A stretch of 64,000 nt of DNA from the NCBI RefSeq assembly GCF_001435995.1, contig NZ_AYYQ01000001.1, forward strand, positions 1-64,000, read 5' to 3'. The notes under the pieces were generated by a model. That model searched no databases and was not told the origin of the DNA. It saw only the letters and a program-made list of their open reading frames with translations. This stretch comes from Apilactobacillus ozensis DSM 23829 = JCM 17196 (GTDB lineage: Bacteria > Bacillota > Bacilli > Lactobacillales > Lactobacillaceae). Within the stretch, counting starts at the first letter, position 1; every line of letters starts with the position of its first letter. Shown here piece after piece: positions 44,011 through 54,172 of the stretch. The position numbers were made by a program, and so were the translations under genes.

Positions 44011-45210
44011 ATGAGCACAAAAATTAACGTTAATAACTTAACCAAAATATTTGGTCGTCATGCCGGACGTGCCAAAGAAATGCTAAAAGAAGGCAAATCA
44101 AAAGCCGAAATTTTAGAAAAAACCGGTAGTACTGTTGGTGTGAACAAAGCTAATTTTACTGTGAACGATAATGAAATATTCGTAATTATGGGATTATCAG
44201 GTAGTGGTAAATCAACATTAATTAGAATGCTTAATCGTCTAATTGAACCTACCGATGGTGAAATCTTATTAGACGGTAAAAATATTACCGATTTAGATAA
44301 AAAAGGATTGCGAGAAATTAGAAGAAAGAAATTGAGTATGGTGTTCCAAAACTTTGCTCTATTCCCTAACCGAACAATTCTAGAAAACACAGCATACGGA
44401 CTTGAAATTCAAGGTGTCGATAAAAAAACACGTGAAGAAAAAGCTCACGAATCACTAGAATTAGTTGGTTTACATGGATATGATAACCGTTTCCCAGATC
44501 AATTATCAGGTGGAATGCAACAACGTGTTGGTTTAGCACGTGCATTAGCTAATGACCCTGAAATTCTTTTGATGGATGAGGCCTTTTCAGCACTAGATCC
44601 TTTGAATCGTAAAGAAATGCAAGATGAACTATTAGAATTGCAAGCTCATTTGCATAAAACTATTATTTTTATTTCACATGATTTAAACGAAGCTTTACGT
44701 ATCGGTGACCGCATTATGATTATGCGTGACGGTAACATCGTACAAACTGGTAAACCGGAAGACATTTTACAAAAACCTAAAAATGAATATGTTGAAAAAT
44801 TCATTGAAGATGTGGATCGTACCAAGATTCTTACCGCTAGTCGTGTAATGATTAGACCAAATGCCATCAATATTGAAAAAGACGGTCCGCGTAGTATTCT
44901 AAGACAAATGCGTAGCAACGAAATTTCTAGTGCTTACGTGGTTGATTCTGAACATGACTTTAAAGGACTTGTCGATGCTGATAACATTAATAAATTAATT
45001 GAAAAAGGTGAACGTGACATTACTAGTGTTATCAACACCAATGTGCCAACAATTCACCCAGACACGCCAATTAATGATTTCTTAAACCAAATCTCAACTT
45101 CTCCTGTCCCATTTGCGGTCGTTGATAAAAATAACCGCTTATTAGGTATTATCATTAGAAGCTCTATTCTTGAAGCAATTTCTGGAAACGAGGTGCAAGA
45201 TAATGTTTAA
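44011..45210 (+). CDS. opuAA: Glycine betaine ABC importer ATPase OpuAA
   Basis: A 399-residue ATPase of the OpuA/ProV family. An N-terminal helical region (FGRHAGRAKEMLKEGKSKAEI) typical of the family precedes Walker A GLSGSGKST near 61, the Q-loop, signature LSGGMQQR near 168 and Walker B LLMDEAFSALD near 187. Two CBS domains occupy the last 115 residues, through which ionic strength or c-di-AMP can act. ATG 44011 follows AAAGGAGG. It is the first gene of opuABC, for osmoprotectant uptake. Confidence 0.92.
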   Translation: MSTKINVNNLTKIFGRHAGRAKEMLKEGKSKAEILEKTGSTVGVNKANFTVNDNEIFVIMGLSGSGKSTLIRMLNRLIEPTDGEILLDGKNITDLDKKGLREIRRKKLSMVFQNFALFPNRTILENTAYGLEIQGVDKKTREEKAHESLELVGLHGYDNRFPDQLSGGMQQRVGLARALANDPEILLMDEAFSALDPLNRKEMQDELLELQAHLHKTIIFISHDLNEALRIGDRIMIMRDGNIVQTGKPEDILQKPKNEYVEKFIEDVDRTKILTASRVMIRPNAINIEKDGPRSILRQMRSNEISSAYVVDSEHDFKGLVDADNINKLIEKGERDITSVINTNVPTIHPDTPINDFLNQISTSPVPFAVVDKNNRLLGIIIRSSILEAISGNEVQDNV

Positions 45211-46072
45211 TTTTATGACTATGAACGTTCCAACAATTCCGTTAGCAAAATGGATTAATGCTTTTGTTAACTGGTTAACTCAATTTAATGGCTTTTTCAA
45301 TGCTATAACTAACTTTATTGGTGCTATCGTAAATGCTTTTCAATGGTTCTTCGATTTGCTGCCCATCTGGTTATTCATTATTTTAGTATTAGGTGTAACC
45401 TACTGGGCACTACGTAAAAGTAAGCACTGGGGATTAATGGTTTTTGAATTAGTTGGACTATTATTGATTCAAAATCAAGGTTACTGGCGTGATATGACTC
45501 AAACGTTAACCCTAGTGCTAACTTCTAGTCTAATCATTGTAGTGATTGGAATTCCTTTGGGAATCTGGATGGCCAAAAGTCGTACCGTTAATTTAATTCT
45601 TAAACCAATTCTAGACTTTATGCAAACTATGCCAGCCTTTGTTTACTTAATTCCAGCAGTAGCACTATTTGGAATCGGAATGGTACCGGGAGTTATTGCA
45701 TCAGTTATTTTTGCTCTACCTCCAGTTGTTAGAATGACTAACTTAGGGATTAAACAGGTTCCAGAAGATTTAATTGAAGCTTCTGACTCTTTTGGTTCAA
45801 CTGGTTGGCAAAAACTTATCAAAGTTCAATTGCCACTGGCTAAAACTACTTTGATGTCTGGAGTTAATCAAGGAATGATGCTCACCCTATCAATGGTTGT
45901 TATTGCTTCAATGATTGGTGCTATGGGATTAGGTTCACAAGTATACTTTGCGGTTGGTCGAAATGATGCTGGTTCTGGTTTTGCTGCCGGAATTTCAATC
46001 GTTATTTTAGCAATCATCCTTGACCGAATTACGCAAGCTTTCAACAAATCAAAACGCGATAATATTAAATAA
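45203..46072 (+). CDS. opuAB: Glycine betaine ABC importer permease OpuAB
   Basis: A 289-residue permease of the ProW/OpuAB class with about six or seven hydrophobic segments and the binding-protein-dependent loop EASDSFGSTGWQKLIKVQLPLA near 192. ATG 45203 overlaps opuAA by 8 nt, so translation is coupled. In many lactic acid bacteria the permease is fused to the binding protein; here the two are separate. Confidence 0.9.
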   Translation: MFNFMTMNVPTIPLAKWINAFVNWLTQFNGFFNAITNFIGAIVNAFQWFFDLLPIWLFIILVLGVTYWALRKSKHWGLMVFELVGLLLIQNQGYWRDMTQTLTLVLTSSLIIVVIGIPLGIWMAKSRTVNLILKPILDFMQTMPAFVYLIPAVALFGIGMVPGVIASVIFALPPVVRMTNLGIKQVPEDLIEASDSFGSTGWQKLIKVQLPLAKTTLMSGVNQGMMLTLSMVVIASMIGAMGLGSQVYFAVGRNDAGSGFAAGISIVILAIILDRITQAFNKSKRDNIK

Positions 46073-46086
46073 GAGAGGAGAATTAT

Positions 46087-46998
46087 ATGTACAAAAAAAT
46101 AAAATTTATTGCAGCCGCTTTGTCAGTGATTCTTCTTGCTTCAACATTATCAGCTTGTAGTAGCAGCAAACCAGCTGCCTACAATCCTAAAGAAAAATTA
46201 GGAAAACAAATTAACTATACAATTACTGGTATTGATGCCGGAGCCGGAATTATGGCTTCCACTCAAAAAGCATTGAACACATACGACTTACGTCAAAACA
46301 AATGGCAATTACAAACTAGTTCTACCGCGGCTATGACTAGTACTTTAGATAAAGCCATCAAATACAAACAACCCATCGTAGTTACTGGTTGGCAACCACA
46401 TTGGATGTTTACTAAGTTTCCAATTAAATTTTTAAAAGACCCTAAGAATGTATATGGTAAAGCTGAACAAATTCACACCATTGCAAGAAAAGGTCTAAGT
46501 AAAGATGCTCCCGGGGCATATCAAATCATGAAACAATTCCATTGGACTCCTGAGCAAATGTCTCAAGTAATGTTAAAGACTAATGCCGGAGTTGATCCTA
46601 AAAAAGCAGCTAGTGATTTCATTAAACAAAATCCAAAACTAGTCGCTGAATGGACTAGAGGTGCTGCTAAAGGTAATGGTAAAGCAATTAAATTAACTTA
46701 TGTAGCATGGGATTCTGAAATTGCTTCCACTAATGTTTTAGCTCAAGTACTGGATAGCATGGGTTACAAAACAACCATTCAAGCAATGGAAATGCAACCA
46801 ATGTGGATTTCAGTCGCAACTAATAAAGCTGACGCCACTTTATCAGCATGGTTACCTAATACTGCTGGTATTTATTATAAGCAATACAAAGATAAAGTTG
46901 ATGATGTTGGGGTAAACTTGAACGGTGCTAAAGTTGGACTTGCTGTTCCAAAATATATGAAAAACATTAATTCAATTGAAGATTTACTTAAAAAATAA
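46087..46998 (+). CDS. opuAC: Glycine betaine-binding lipoprotein OpuAC
   Basis: A 303-residue binding lipoprotein with a signal ending in the lipobox LSAC (Cys24), so it is anchored outside the membrane. Aromatic residues that could box a quaternary amine are present, including WQPHWMF near 105 and YVAWDSE near 206. It is the last gene of the operon and is followed by a terminator. Confidence 0.9.
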   Translation: MYKKIKFIAAALSVILLASTLSACSSSKPAAYNPKEKLGKQINYTITGIDAGAGIMASTQKALNTYDLRQNKWQLQTSSTAAMTSTLDKAIKYKQPIVVTGWQPHWMFTKFPIKFLKDPKNVYGKAEQIHTIARKGLSKDAPGAYQIMKQFHWTPEQMSQVMLKTNAGVDPKKAASDFIKQNPKLVAEWTRGAAKGNGKAIKLTYVAWDSEIASTNVLAQVLDSMGYKTTIQAMEMQPMWISVATNKADATLSAWLPNTAGIYYKQYKDKVDDVGVNLNGAKVGLAVPKYMKNINSIEDLLKK

Positions 46999-47001
46999 TC
47001 T

Positions 47002-47040
47002 AATAAGACAATTCACTGTACTTGTGAATTGTCTTTTATT
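47002..47040 (+). terminator. Terminator of opuABC
   Basis: AAGACAATTCAC and GTGAATTGTCTT form a 12-bp stem with a 7-nt loop, followed by TTATT. Confidence 0.8.
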
Positions 47041-47092
47041 ATATTATCATTAAAAAAATGTATGAATTTCTAATAAATTGTAGGTGAATAGT

Positions 47093-49009
47093 TTGGATAA
47101 AATAAACGAACAAGAATTAAAAATTGATTTTTATAAAGCTGTTAATGGTGAATGGGAAAAGAAAGCTGTTATTCCTAACGACCATGCTTCAACTGGTGGC
47201 TTTATGGATTTAGTGGATAATATTGAAAAAACACTAATGAAAGACTTTGCGGATTTAAAAGCTGGTCAAATTAAGCCTGAAAATAGTGAAATGGTGGAAT
47301 TTAAAAAATATTATGACTTAGCTACTGACTTCGATAAAAAAGAAGCTGACGGTGTCAAACCACTATTATCAATTCTAAAACGAGTTGAATCAATCAAATC
47401 TTTTGCCGATTTAAACGAAGAGTTTGGAGACTGGACTCTATCTGGCTTGCCTACCCCAATTGATTTTGGTGTCGAAGCTGATATGAAACAAGCCGAAATG
47501 AATGTTTTATATGTTGATGGTGGTCCCCTATTCTTACCTGACCGTAGCTATTATGATAAAGATAATCAACAAGGTGTAATGTTGATGAATGTCTTTAAAA
47601 ATATGAGTGTTAAGCTTTTAAAAATGGTAGGATATAATGACGCTCAAGCTAATAATATTTGGCAAGCAGCTGAACGATTTGACCGTTCTATAGCTCCATA
47701 TGTTTTAACCGCTGAACAAAAAGCTGATATTGAAAACATCTATAATCCAATGAATTTCGATGATATTGCCGATAAAAGCAATGTTATTGACTTAAAACAT
47801 GCTATTAAATCATTAATTGGACAAGTTCCTGATGAAGCCATCGTTACTGAACCCAAATTCTTGGATAATTTAGACAAAATTGTTAATGATGATACTTTCA
47901 ATGATATGAAAAACTGGATGTTAGTCAGAACTGTCAATTCATTTAGCAATTCATTAAATGAAGAATATCGACAAACAAGTGGTGAATTTTCAAGAGCTCT
48001 ATCAGGTCGTAAAGAGGCCCAAAGTAAGGAAAAAGCGGCTTATAATTTTGCTGCTAATGTTTTTAGCCAGGTAGTTGGCGATTATTACGGTAAAAAATAC
48101 TTTGGTGAAAAAGCTAAACAAGACGTTTATAACATGGTTGTGAAAATGATTGGCGTTTATGAAAAACGTCTTCAAAATAACGATTGGTTAAGTGAAAGCA
48201 CTAAAGAAAAAGCCATTATTAAGTTAAAAGCTTTAGGTATTCATGTTGGATATCCAGATAAAATCAATCCATTATTTTCTAAATTTAAGGTAACTACAAA
48301 AGAAGATGGCGGCACCTTATTTGAAAACACTGAGAAAATAAATCGACTAATTGCTGAAGATAACATGAACAAATGGCATAAACCAGTTGATCGTAGCTTA
48401 TGGGGAATGAGTGCTAATATGGTTAACGCTTATTACTCGCCTACTGAAAATCAAATTGTTTTCCCAGCAGCTATTCTACAAGCACCTTTCTATAGTTTAA
48501 AACAATCTTCTAGCGAAAACTTCGGTGGTATTGGTGCTGTAATGGCACATGAAATTTCCCATGCCTTTGATAATAATGGTTCCAATTTCGATGAACATGG
48601 TAATTTAGCTAATTGGTGGACCAAGGAAGATCACGAATACTTTGGTAAATTAGCCGAAAACATGATTAAAGAATTTGACGGTATCGAATTTGCTGGACAA
48701 AAGGTAAATGGTAAATTGACTGTTTCTGAAAACATTGCCGATGCAGGTGGTTTAAGCTGTGCCGAAGAAGCAGCTAAGGGTGAAGATGATTGTAATCTAC
48801 GTGAATTCTTCATCAACTGGGCACGTATTTGGCGTAATAAGTCTACTGAACAAATCAAGCAGTTACTCCTTTCTATCGATGTCCATGCTCCATCGGAACT
48901 AAGAGCCACTGTACAAGTTAAAAACTTAGATGACTTTTACACTACGTTTAATGTAACTGAAAAAGATAAGATGTACTTAAAACCAGCTGACCGTGTACAA
49001 ATTTGGTAA
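47093..49009 (+). CDS. pepO: M13-family endopeptidase PepO
   Basis: A 638-residue neprilysin-type zinc peptidase that cuts oligopeptides in the cytoplasm. The active-site motif HEISH is near residue 487 and the third zinc ligand is in ENIADAGG near 548. There is no signal peptide. TTG 47093 follows AGGTGA with a 5-nt gap; an in-frame GTG at 47084 overlaps that site. Oligopeptides taken up by the Opp system at the end of the window would be substrates. Confidence 0.92.
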   Translation: MDKINEQELKIDFYKAVNGEWEKKAVIPNDHASTGGFMDLVDNIEKTLMKDFADLKAGQIKPENSEMVEFKKYYDLATDFDKKEADGVKPLLSILKRVESIKSFADLNEEFGDWTLSGLPTPIDFGVEADMKQAEMNVLYVDGGPLFLPDRSYYDKDNQQGVMLMNVFKNMSVKLLKMVGYNDAQANNIWQAAERFDRSIAPYVLTAEQKADIENIYNPMNFDDIADKSNVIDLKHAIKSLIGQVPDEAIVTEPKFLDNLDKIVNDDTFNDMKNWMLVRTVNSFSNSLNEEYRQTSGEFSRALSGRKEAQSKEKAAYNFAANVFSQVVGDYYGKKYFGEKAKQDVYNMVVKMIGVYEKRLQNNDWLSESTKEKAIIKLKALGIHVGYPDKINPLFSKFKVTTKEDGGTLFENTEKINRLIAEDNMNKWHKPVDRSLWGMSANMVNAYYSPTENQIVFPAAILQAPFYSLKQSSSENFGGIGAVMAHEISHAFDNNGSNFDEHGNLANWWTKEDHEYFGKLAENMIKEFDGIEFAGQKVNGKLTVSENIADAGGLSCAEEAAKGEDDCNLREFFINWARIWRNKSTEQIKQLLLSIDVHAPSELRATVQVKNLDDFYTTFNVTEKDKMYLKPADRVQIW

Positions 49010-49016
49010 TAAATGT

Positions 49017-49052
49017 AAAAAGACCTGAGAAAATTAATCCTCAGGTCTTTTT
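49017..49052. terminator. Bidirectional terminator
   Basis: AAAAAGACCTGAG and CTCAGGTCTTTTT, between pepO and the minus-strand efflux gene. Confidence 0.85.
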
Positions 49053-49058
49053 GTTTTA

Positions 49059-50456
49059 CTATGCTTTTTTAGTATTTTTTAAAAGTAGTGCCATGCCTAA
49101 GCCTACAAATTCTAATATGAAAAATACGATAAACACAGTATGAAATCCACTCTTTTGCGCTAAGTAATAAGATAATCCACTCGCTGCTTTAAAATTAGTA
49201 ACATTAGTATAAATTAGCGTGGCTACTAATACACCAGTAGAGCCTAAAATCTGGCGAAAAGTCGTAATAAAGGCGGTCCCATGTGAAATTAAATCTTTAT
49301 CCAAAGAATTAGCCCCCATGGTAACTGCTGGCATCATAACAAATGCATTCCCACCTTCAATGATTGCCGCAATTATCATCATTGGTAATAATTGAATTGT
49401 ATTATGACCTAAAATAACTAGCAGTAACCAGCCTAATAAAATCATTAGCATCCCAGTCAACATAACTTTTTTAAAACCCCATTTATCAGCTAATTTACCT
49501 GTAAATGGATTTAAGATACTTAGGAAAATAGCTCCCGGTGCTAATGCCAATCCGGACATTGATTTTGAAACACCTAGAACTTCTTGATAGTACAATGGAA
49601 AAATAATGGTCACTACAATCAATGAAATGTAGGATGCTGCTGTTAACCCAACTGACAAATCGTAATTAAAATTTTTCAAAACTGACAGATTTAATAACGG
49701 TGTCGATAAATTTAATTGTCGTCTGATGAACCATATAATTGCGATTAAACTAATTCCTGAAATACCAAGAGTTGAAAATAAATTAATATTGTTTTTACCG
49801 ATCATATTTACAACATATAAAATACCAATAAATCCAAATGACAATATAACTGAAAACAAATCTAAATGACTAGGCTGTTTGGGCATAATACTTTTAATTG
49901 TAAAAATAGCTAAGATAAATAAAATCGAAATAACGACCATAAAGAAAACAAATAATCCCCGCCAGGTCGTAAAATGTAATACAATAGCTGAAATAATCGG
50001 TCCTGAAGCTAAAGCTGAACCCATTACTAAACCGGCAAAACCCATAACACTACCGCGTTTTTCTTTAGGTGTTATATATAGCATTACTGATTGGTAGGAC
50101 GGAAATAAGATTCCAACTGAAATGGCCTCCATTGCTCGTCCTAACATCATGGTTGGAAAATTGGGTGCAATGACTACAATCAATGTTCCTAAATCAAATA
50201 AAGCTAAGATAAACAAAAATAAGTACTTAAATTTAACGTTATTCAATAACCATGGACTAACCGGCATCATAATACACATAATCAACATAAAACCAGTTGT
50301 TAACCACTGAACCGTACTAGCATCAATTTTGAAATAATTCATCAAAGTTGGATACGCTGTGGAAATCGAAGACTGGCTAATTGACATTGTAAAACTGCCT
50401 AATAATAACACCGTTATAAATAACTTGGCGTTCAAACCACTAAGTTTATTTTTCAA
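49059..50456 (-). CDS. MFS efflux transporter, DHA2-type
   Basis: A 465-residue major facilitator with about 14 hydrophobic segments, similar in layout to the pump at 5.5 kb (YPTLMNYFKIDASTVQWLTTGFML near 35; a motif C-like VMGSALASGPIISAIVL near 147). The two share moderate identity, so they are paralogues of one subfamily. No regulator gene lies next to this one. The start is TTG, 8 nt after AAGGGGCGG. Confidence 0.85.
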   Translation of the reverse strand: MKNKLSGLNAKLFITVLLLGSFTMSISQSSISTAYPTLMNYFKIDASTVQWLTTGFMLIMCIMMPVSPWLLNNVKFKYLFLFILALFDLGTLIVVIAPNFPTMMLGRAMEAISVGILFPSYQSVMLYITPKEKRGSVMGFAGLVMGSALASGPIISAIVLHFTTWRGLFVFFMVVISILFILAIFTIKSIMPKQPSHLDLFSVILSFGFIGILYVVNMIGKNNINLFSTLGISGISLIAIIWFIRRQLNLSTPLLNLSVLKNFNYDLSVGLTAASYISLIVVTIIFPLYYQEVLGVSKSMSGLALAPGAIFLSILNPFTGKLADKWGFKKVMLTGMLMILLGWLLLVILGHNTIQLLPMMIIAAIIEGGNAFVMMPAVTMGANSLDKDLISHGTAFITTFRQILGSTGVLVATLIYTNVTNFKAASGLSYYLAQKSGFHTVFIVFFILEFVGLGMALLLKNTKKA

Positions 50457-50530
50457 AAAACCGCCCCTTAATTATAATCTTTACAAACTAATAATTAATT
50501 TAATTTTATTACGGTAATTCAAATATGTAA

Positions 50531-50568
50531 AATAATAAAGCCCACAAATAATGTGGACTTTATTATTA
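50531..50568 (-). terminator. Terminator of the DUF915 hydrolase gene
   Basis: A stem around TGTGG/CCACA with AATAATAAAG and CTTTATTATT outer arms, one mismatch, just after the stop codon on the minus strand. Confidence 0.7.
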
Positions 50569-51441
50569 ATTATTATCAAAAAGGAAGCGACTGGTAAGTC
50601 GGTCAACCACTGGATTACTATGTAATCGGCTATGTTGAGCGTTATTACCATTAATTTGAATTTCTCGATAACTTTGAGCTTTATTGTGCACTAAATACTG
50701 CAAGGAACGTGCTGATGGAATCGATACATATCCATCTGAATTAGGCATTTTACTATAATTTCCATAAATATTTAATACCTGAACGCCTTTAGGAAAATCA
50801 TTACACTCTTTTAATAATTCACTGTAAGCTGGATACCACTTATTTGAAAGATTTTCATACTGAGGCTTTCCATAATCATTAATAATCACATTTGAATGTG
50901 GACGATCATTAATTCCGATAACCCCATTATATGGTCCCGCAATTGAAATAAACTTTTGCAGCTGTGGCATGTCGCTATCGTAGCCATATAAAGCAGTTGT
51001 TTGTAACACTGATACGCAACCAGCAGAATGTGCAACCGCATTATAATTATCATAATGATATTTCTGTTTTAAATTAATCAATACATTATGTAGCCACTCT
51101 ACTTGCTTAGCAACAGGTGCATCGTTATTTTTAAAATCAATTTGAATTAGTGGATTTTTCATGTGTTTATCTAAATGTCCCTCATAGCTTAAATCACCGT
51201 TTTTAGCAATGTGAACAATTAGCGCTTTAGTTCCACCATCACGACTAGCAACAGTTACTAAATGGTTCGTTGATTTTAAAGATCCATTCAATCCGTGTAC
51301 ATAAATTGTGGGTGTTCCAATTCCATTTTTGATACCGTTTTTTATCATTTTATCACTACGAAAAGCAAAAAATATAGCAAAAATTCCAACTATAACTGTT
51401 AAAATACATAAAATTAAATTGGTTCTCGCTGTCTTACTCAC
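50566..51441 (-). CDS. DUF915 alpha/beta hydrolase
   Basis: A 291-residue hydrolase with an N-terminal hydrophobic segment (about 8-28) that acts as a signal or anchor. TIYVHGLNGSLKS near 46 is the oxyanion-hole region and AVAHSAGCVS near 138 contains the nucleophile serine in GxSxG-like form (AHSAG). The catalytic His is expected in NGNNAQHSRLH near 271. It is probably an extracellular esterase or lipase of unknown substrate. GTG start after AAGGGGGA. Confidence 0.82.
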   Translation of the reverse strand: MSKTARTNLILCILTVIVGIFAIFFAFRSDKMIKNGIKNGIGTPTIYVHGLNGSLKSTNHLVTVASRDGGTKALIVHIAKNGDLSYEGHLDKHMKNPLIQIDFKNNDAPVAKQVEWLHNVLINLKQKYHYDNYNAVAHSAGCVSVLQTTALYGYDSDMPQLQKFISIAGPYNGVIGINDRPHSNVIINDYGKPQYENLSNKWYPAYSELLKECNDFPKGVQVLNIYGNYSKMPNSDGYVSIPSARSLQYLVHNKAQSYREIQINGNNAQHSRLHSNPVVDRLTSRFLFDNN

Positions 51442-51607
51442 AAAAAATCCCCCTTGTATTTACATATTAATGATACTAAAGATTTAAAAAAATTACACTA
51501 ATTCTAATGGTTATTAATAAATTAGCAATATAATAAGAATTGTAGTAGATTAGAATACAGGGAACTTATTAATAATGTTTCACTCAATGCAATAAAGGAG
51601 AATTATC

Positions 51608-52402
51608 TTGATTACACTAAAATCACCTAGAGAAATTGAAATGATGGCTAAATCAGGTGCTGTTTTAGCCGGTGTTCATAAAGAATTACAAAAGATTATT
51701 AAACCAGGTCTAGATACTTGGAAAATTGAAGAATTAGCTAATAAATACATTACTGAACATGGTGCCCGTCCTTCTGAAAAAGGTTTTGATGGCTATAAAT
51801 TCGGTACTTGTATCTCTATTAACGATGAAGTTGCCCACGGAATTCCACGTAAAGGCCTATTATTAAAGGAAGGCGATGTCTTAAAAGTCGACATGACCGT
51901 TAATAAAGATGGTTTTGAAAGTGATTCATGTTGGACATACGCTGTCGGTAAAATTTCTGATGAAAATAAAAAATTAATGCAAGTATGTCATGATGCTTTA
52001 TATCGCGGAATTGATCAAGCTGTAATCGGTAACCGCCTAGGTGACATTGGTTTTGCTTGCCAAGACTACATCGAAAACCAAAATCACATGGGTGATGTTC
52101 GTGAACTAATTGGTCACGGTATTCAACCAACCATGCATGAACAACCAAATGTCCCTGCTTATGGTGAAAAAGGTCAAGGTATGCGTCTACGTGAAGGTAT
52201 GACAATTACCATCGAACCAATGGTCAACCTAGGAACTTGGGAAATTACTGACCGCTATGATAAAAAAGATGATTGGACATATTATGTTTCAGCTGATGGT
52301 ACTAACTCAGCTCAATATGAACATACCATTGCTATTACTAAAGATGGTCCTAAAATCTTAACATCACAAGATCACGTTGCTGATGCTAAATACATGCTAT
52401 GA
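51608..52402 (+). CDS. map: Methionine aminopeptidase, type I
   Basis: A 264-residue dimetal enzyme removing N-terminal Met from nascent proteins. Metal ligands are visible in VLKVDMTV, GFESDSCW, LIGHGIQ, MTITIEPMV and QYEHTIAI. The start is TTG, preceded by AAAGGAG. Unlike many type I genes it has no neighbouring adk or secY, so it is monocistronic here. Confidence 0.95.
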   Translation: MITLKSPREIEMMAKSGAVLAGVHKELQKIIKPGLDTWKIEELANKYITEHGARPSEKGFDGYKFGTCISINDEVAHGIPRKGLLLKEGDVLKVDMTVNKDGFESDSCWTYAVGKISDENKKLMQVCHDALYRGIDQAVIGNRLGDIGFACQDYIENQNHMGDVRELIGHGIQPTMHEQPNVPAYGEKGQGMRLREGMTITIEPMVNLGTWEITDRYDKKDDWTYYVSADGTNSAQYEHTIAITKDGPKILTSQDHVADAKYML

Positions 52403-52404
52403 AC

Positions 52405-52444
52405 TAAAAAAGTGCTGGTTATAATAATAACCAACACTTTTTTA
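52405..52444. terminator. Bidirectional terminator
   Basis: AAAAAAGTGCTGGTTAT and ATAACCAACACTTTTTT enclose a short loop, with one mismatch, between map and the BCCT gene. Confidence 0.85.
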
Positions 52445-52449
52445 TGTTA

Positions 52450-54036
52450 TTAATCTTTTTCAATGATTCCTTCTTGATTGGAATCTTTTTTATTTTTTCG
52501 TTTAATGATTGGTACACGACGATATTTTACAGTTTCATCCTTAGTAATCATTTTAAAGACTGACATTAAAATTAATAAACAGACAAACATCAGTGGGAAC
52601 CCAGCAATCGTACAGAAGGTTTGAACTGTTTCAAATCCACCAACTAAAACTAAACTGAATGAGAAGATAATAAAGATGAATACCCAAGTCATTCGGTTTA
52701 ATCGACTAGGTTCTTGACCTTGTTTTAATCTTAAACTAGTAAATGAAGATAAAACAAAGGCCGATGAAGAAATGGTAGTAGCTAAGAAAATAAAACAAGA
52801 AACACAATAAATTGCAAACATAATAAATTTCATTGGTAATGTTGAAATAACTGCAGAAATAACTTCAGCTTGACCTTGTGTATTTAAAATATGCACTAAA
52901 TCAACCGTTCCTGTTTTTTGCAGCCATAGTGAATATCCACCCAAAATGGCATAAAAACTCATACAACCTAAAGCTCCATAAGTAAGCATCCCCACTAGCA
53001 CTTGTCTAATGGTACGACCACGAGAAATTCTAGCAATAAACAATCCCATAAACGGCATGTATGACAACCACCATCCCCAATAGAAAATTGTTTGTTGTTG
53101 CGCAATTCCCGGATGGCCATTTGGCACCGTATTTAAACTCATAGGAATAAATTTTTGAATCATTAATCCAAAACTATTAGTTTCAGAATTTAAAATGTAA
53201 ACAGTTGGTCCTATCAACAATACAATTGCTAGGAAAATAATGGCGGTCCAAATGTGTGCATTACTCAATTTATCAATTCCACCATTCAGTCCACGAAAGA
53301 CTGTAACTGAAAAGATAACAAATAATATTGCAAATAATTCAACTTTTAACATTAAATTATCGGGTATTCCGGTCAATGAACTTAAAACATTTGAGATAAC
53401 TGGAATTTCCATTCCAACAGATGCTCCAACCCCACCCATAATACCAAAAACGACTAAAATGTTAACAACTTGTTTAGCTGTCTTTTTCCACATTTCATCA
53501 CCATCTAAAATAGTGATGGCATCACTTAATGATTGAATTTGACGATGCTTGTTGTACATCATGTATCCAATCGCAATTGTAGGCGCCCCGAACATTAACC
53601 ATGCCATAGGACCCCAATTAAACTGACCATACATATGCGCCAAATTATAGGCAGATTCAGAAAAAGGCTTAACTCCACCGGTTGGATGCTGAACATATCT
53701 TAATGGATCAACCATACTTAACATTAAAATACTTGCATCAATTGCTGTAGCAAAAACCATGCTACCCCACTGGAAGTTACTATATGTAGGTTTATCTTCC
53801 TTTTTGCCTAGTCTGATGTTTCCGTACTTACTAAATATAATGTAGATAAAAAATACAAAATTAATTGCATACACCCACATATATCCCCAACCCATTTGAG
53901 TGGTAATCCAATTTAAAATTGAATTAAGCACTCCTTGTAAGGAATGGCCTCCAACCATTAGTAAACCAGAAACTATGATAAATAATACTACAGTAGGAAT
54001 AAAGACGAGCTTGTCAATATTTTTACTTTTTAAAAT
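52450..54036 (-). CDS. BCCT-family osmolyte transporter
   Basis: A transporter of about 528 residues of the betaine/carnitine/choline family with 12 hydrophobic segments. The WTIFYWGWW signature (here TIFYWGWWLSYMPFMGLFIARISRGRTIRQ) near 330 is present. GAGGAGG (54043-54049) is followed by three ATT codons and no ATG, GTG or TTG within 40 nt; ATT 54036 has a 6-nt gap. An upstream in-frame GTG at 54072 lies before the ribosome binding site. The start is therefore uncertain. A leader hairpin at 54073-54123 precedes it. Confidence 0.85.
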   Translation of the reverse strand: MLKSKNIDKLVFIPTVVLFIIVSGLLMVGGHSLQGVLNSILNWITTQMGWGYMWVYAINFVFFIYIIFSKYGNIRLGKKEDKPTYSNFQWGSMVFATAIDASILMLSMVDPLRYVQHPTGGVKPFSESAYNLAHMYGQFNWGPMAWLMFGAPTIAIGYMMYNKHRQIQSLSDAITILDGDEMWKKTAKQVVNILVVFGIMGGVGASVGMEIPVISNVLSSLTGIPDNLMLKVELFAILFVIFSVTVFRGLNGGIDKLSNAHIWTAIIFLAIVLLIGPTVYILNSETNSFGLMIQKFIPMSLNTVPNGHPGIAQQQTIFYWGWWLSYMPFMGLFIARISRGRTIRQVLVGMLTYGALGCMSFYAILGGYSLWLQKTGTVDLVHILNTQGQAEVISAVISTLPMKFIMFAIYCVSCFIFLATTISSSAFVLSSFTSLRLKQGQEPSRLNRMTWVFIFIIFSFSLVLVGGFETVQTFCTIAGFPLMFVCLLILMSVFKMITKDETVKYRRVPIIKRKNKKDSNQEGIIEKD

Positions 54037-54072
54037 AATAATCCTCCTCAGAATATTAAAAACTTTATACAC

Positions 54073-54123
54073 AAAAAGCTATACAAATAGGATCGTAATA
54101 ACGAGCCATCTGTATAGCTTTTT
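54073..54123. terminator. Hairpin in the BCCT leader
   Basis: AAAAAGCTATACA and TGTATAGCTTTTT are perfect 13-nt arms around a 25-nt loop. On the minus strand a T run follows, so it is terminator-like. It lies between the promoter at 54173-54200 and the BCCT ribosome binding site, or it could end transcripts from the upstream acetyltransferase gene. Confidence 0.6.
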
Positions 54124-54172
54124 TAAGGTCATACAAATGCTAAAATTCAATAACTTTTAGATTTCAACTATT

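Noticed and set aside
51900-52205. 101-codon minus-strand frame inside map
   Set aside because: It is antisense to conserved metal-binding segments of methionine aminopeptidase and has no independent support.
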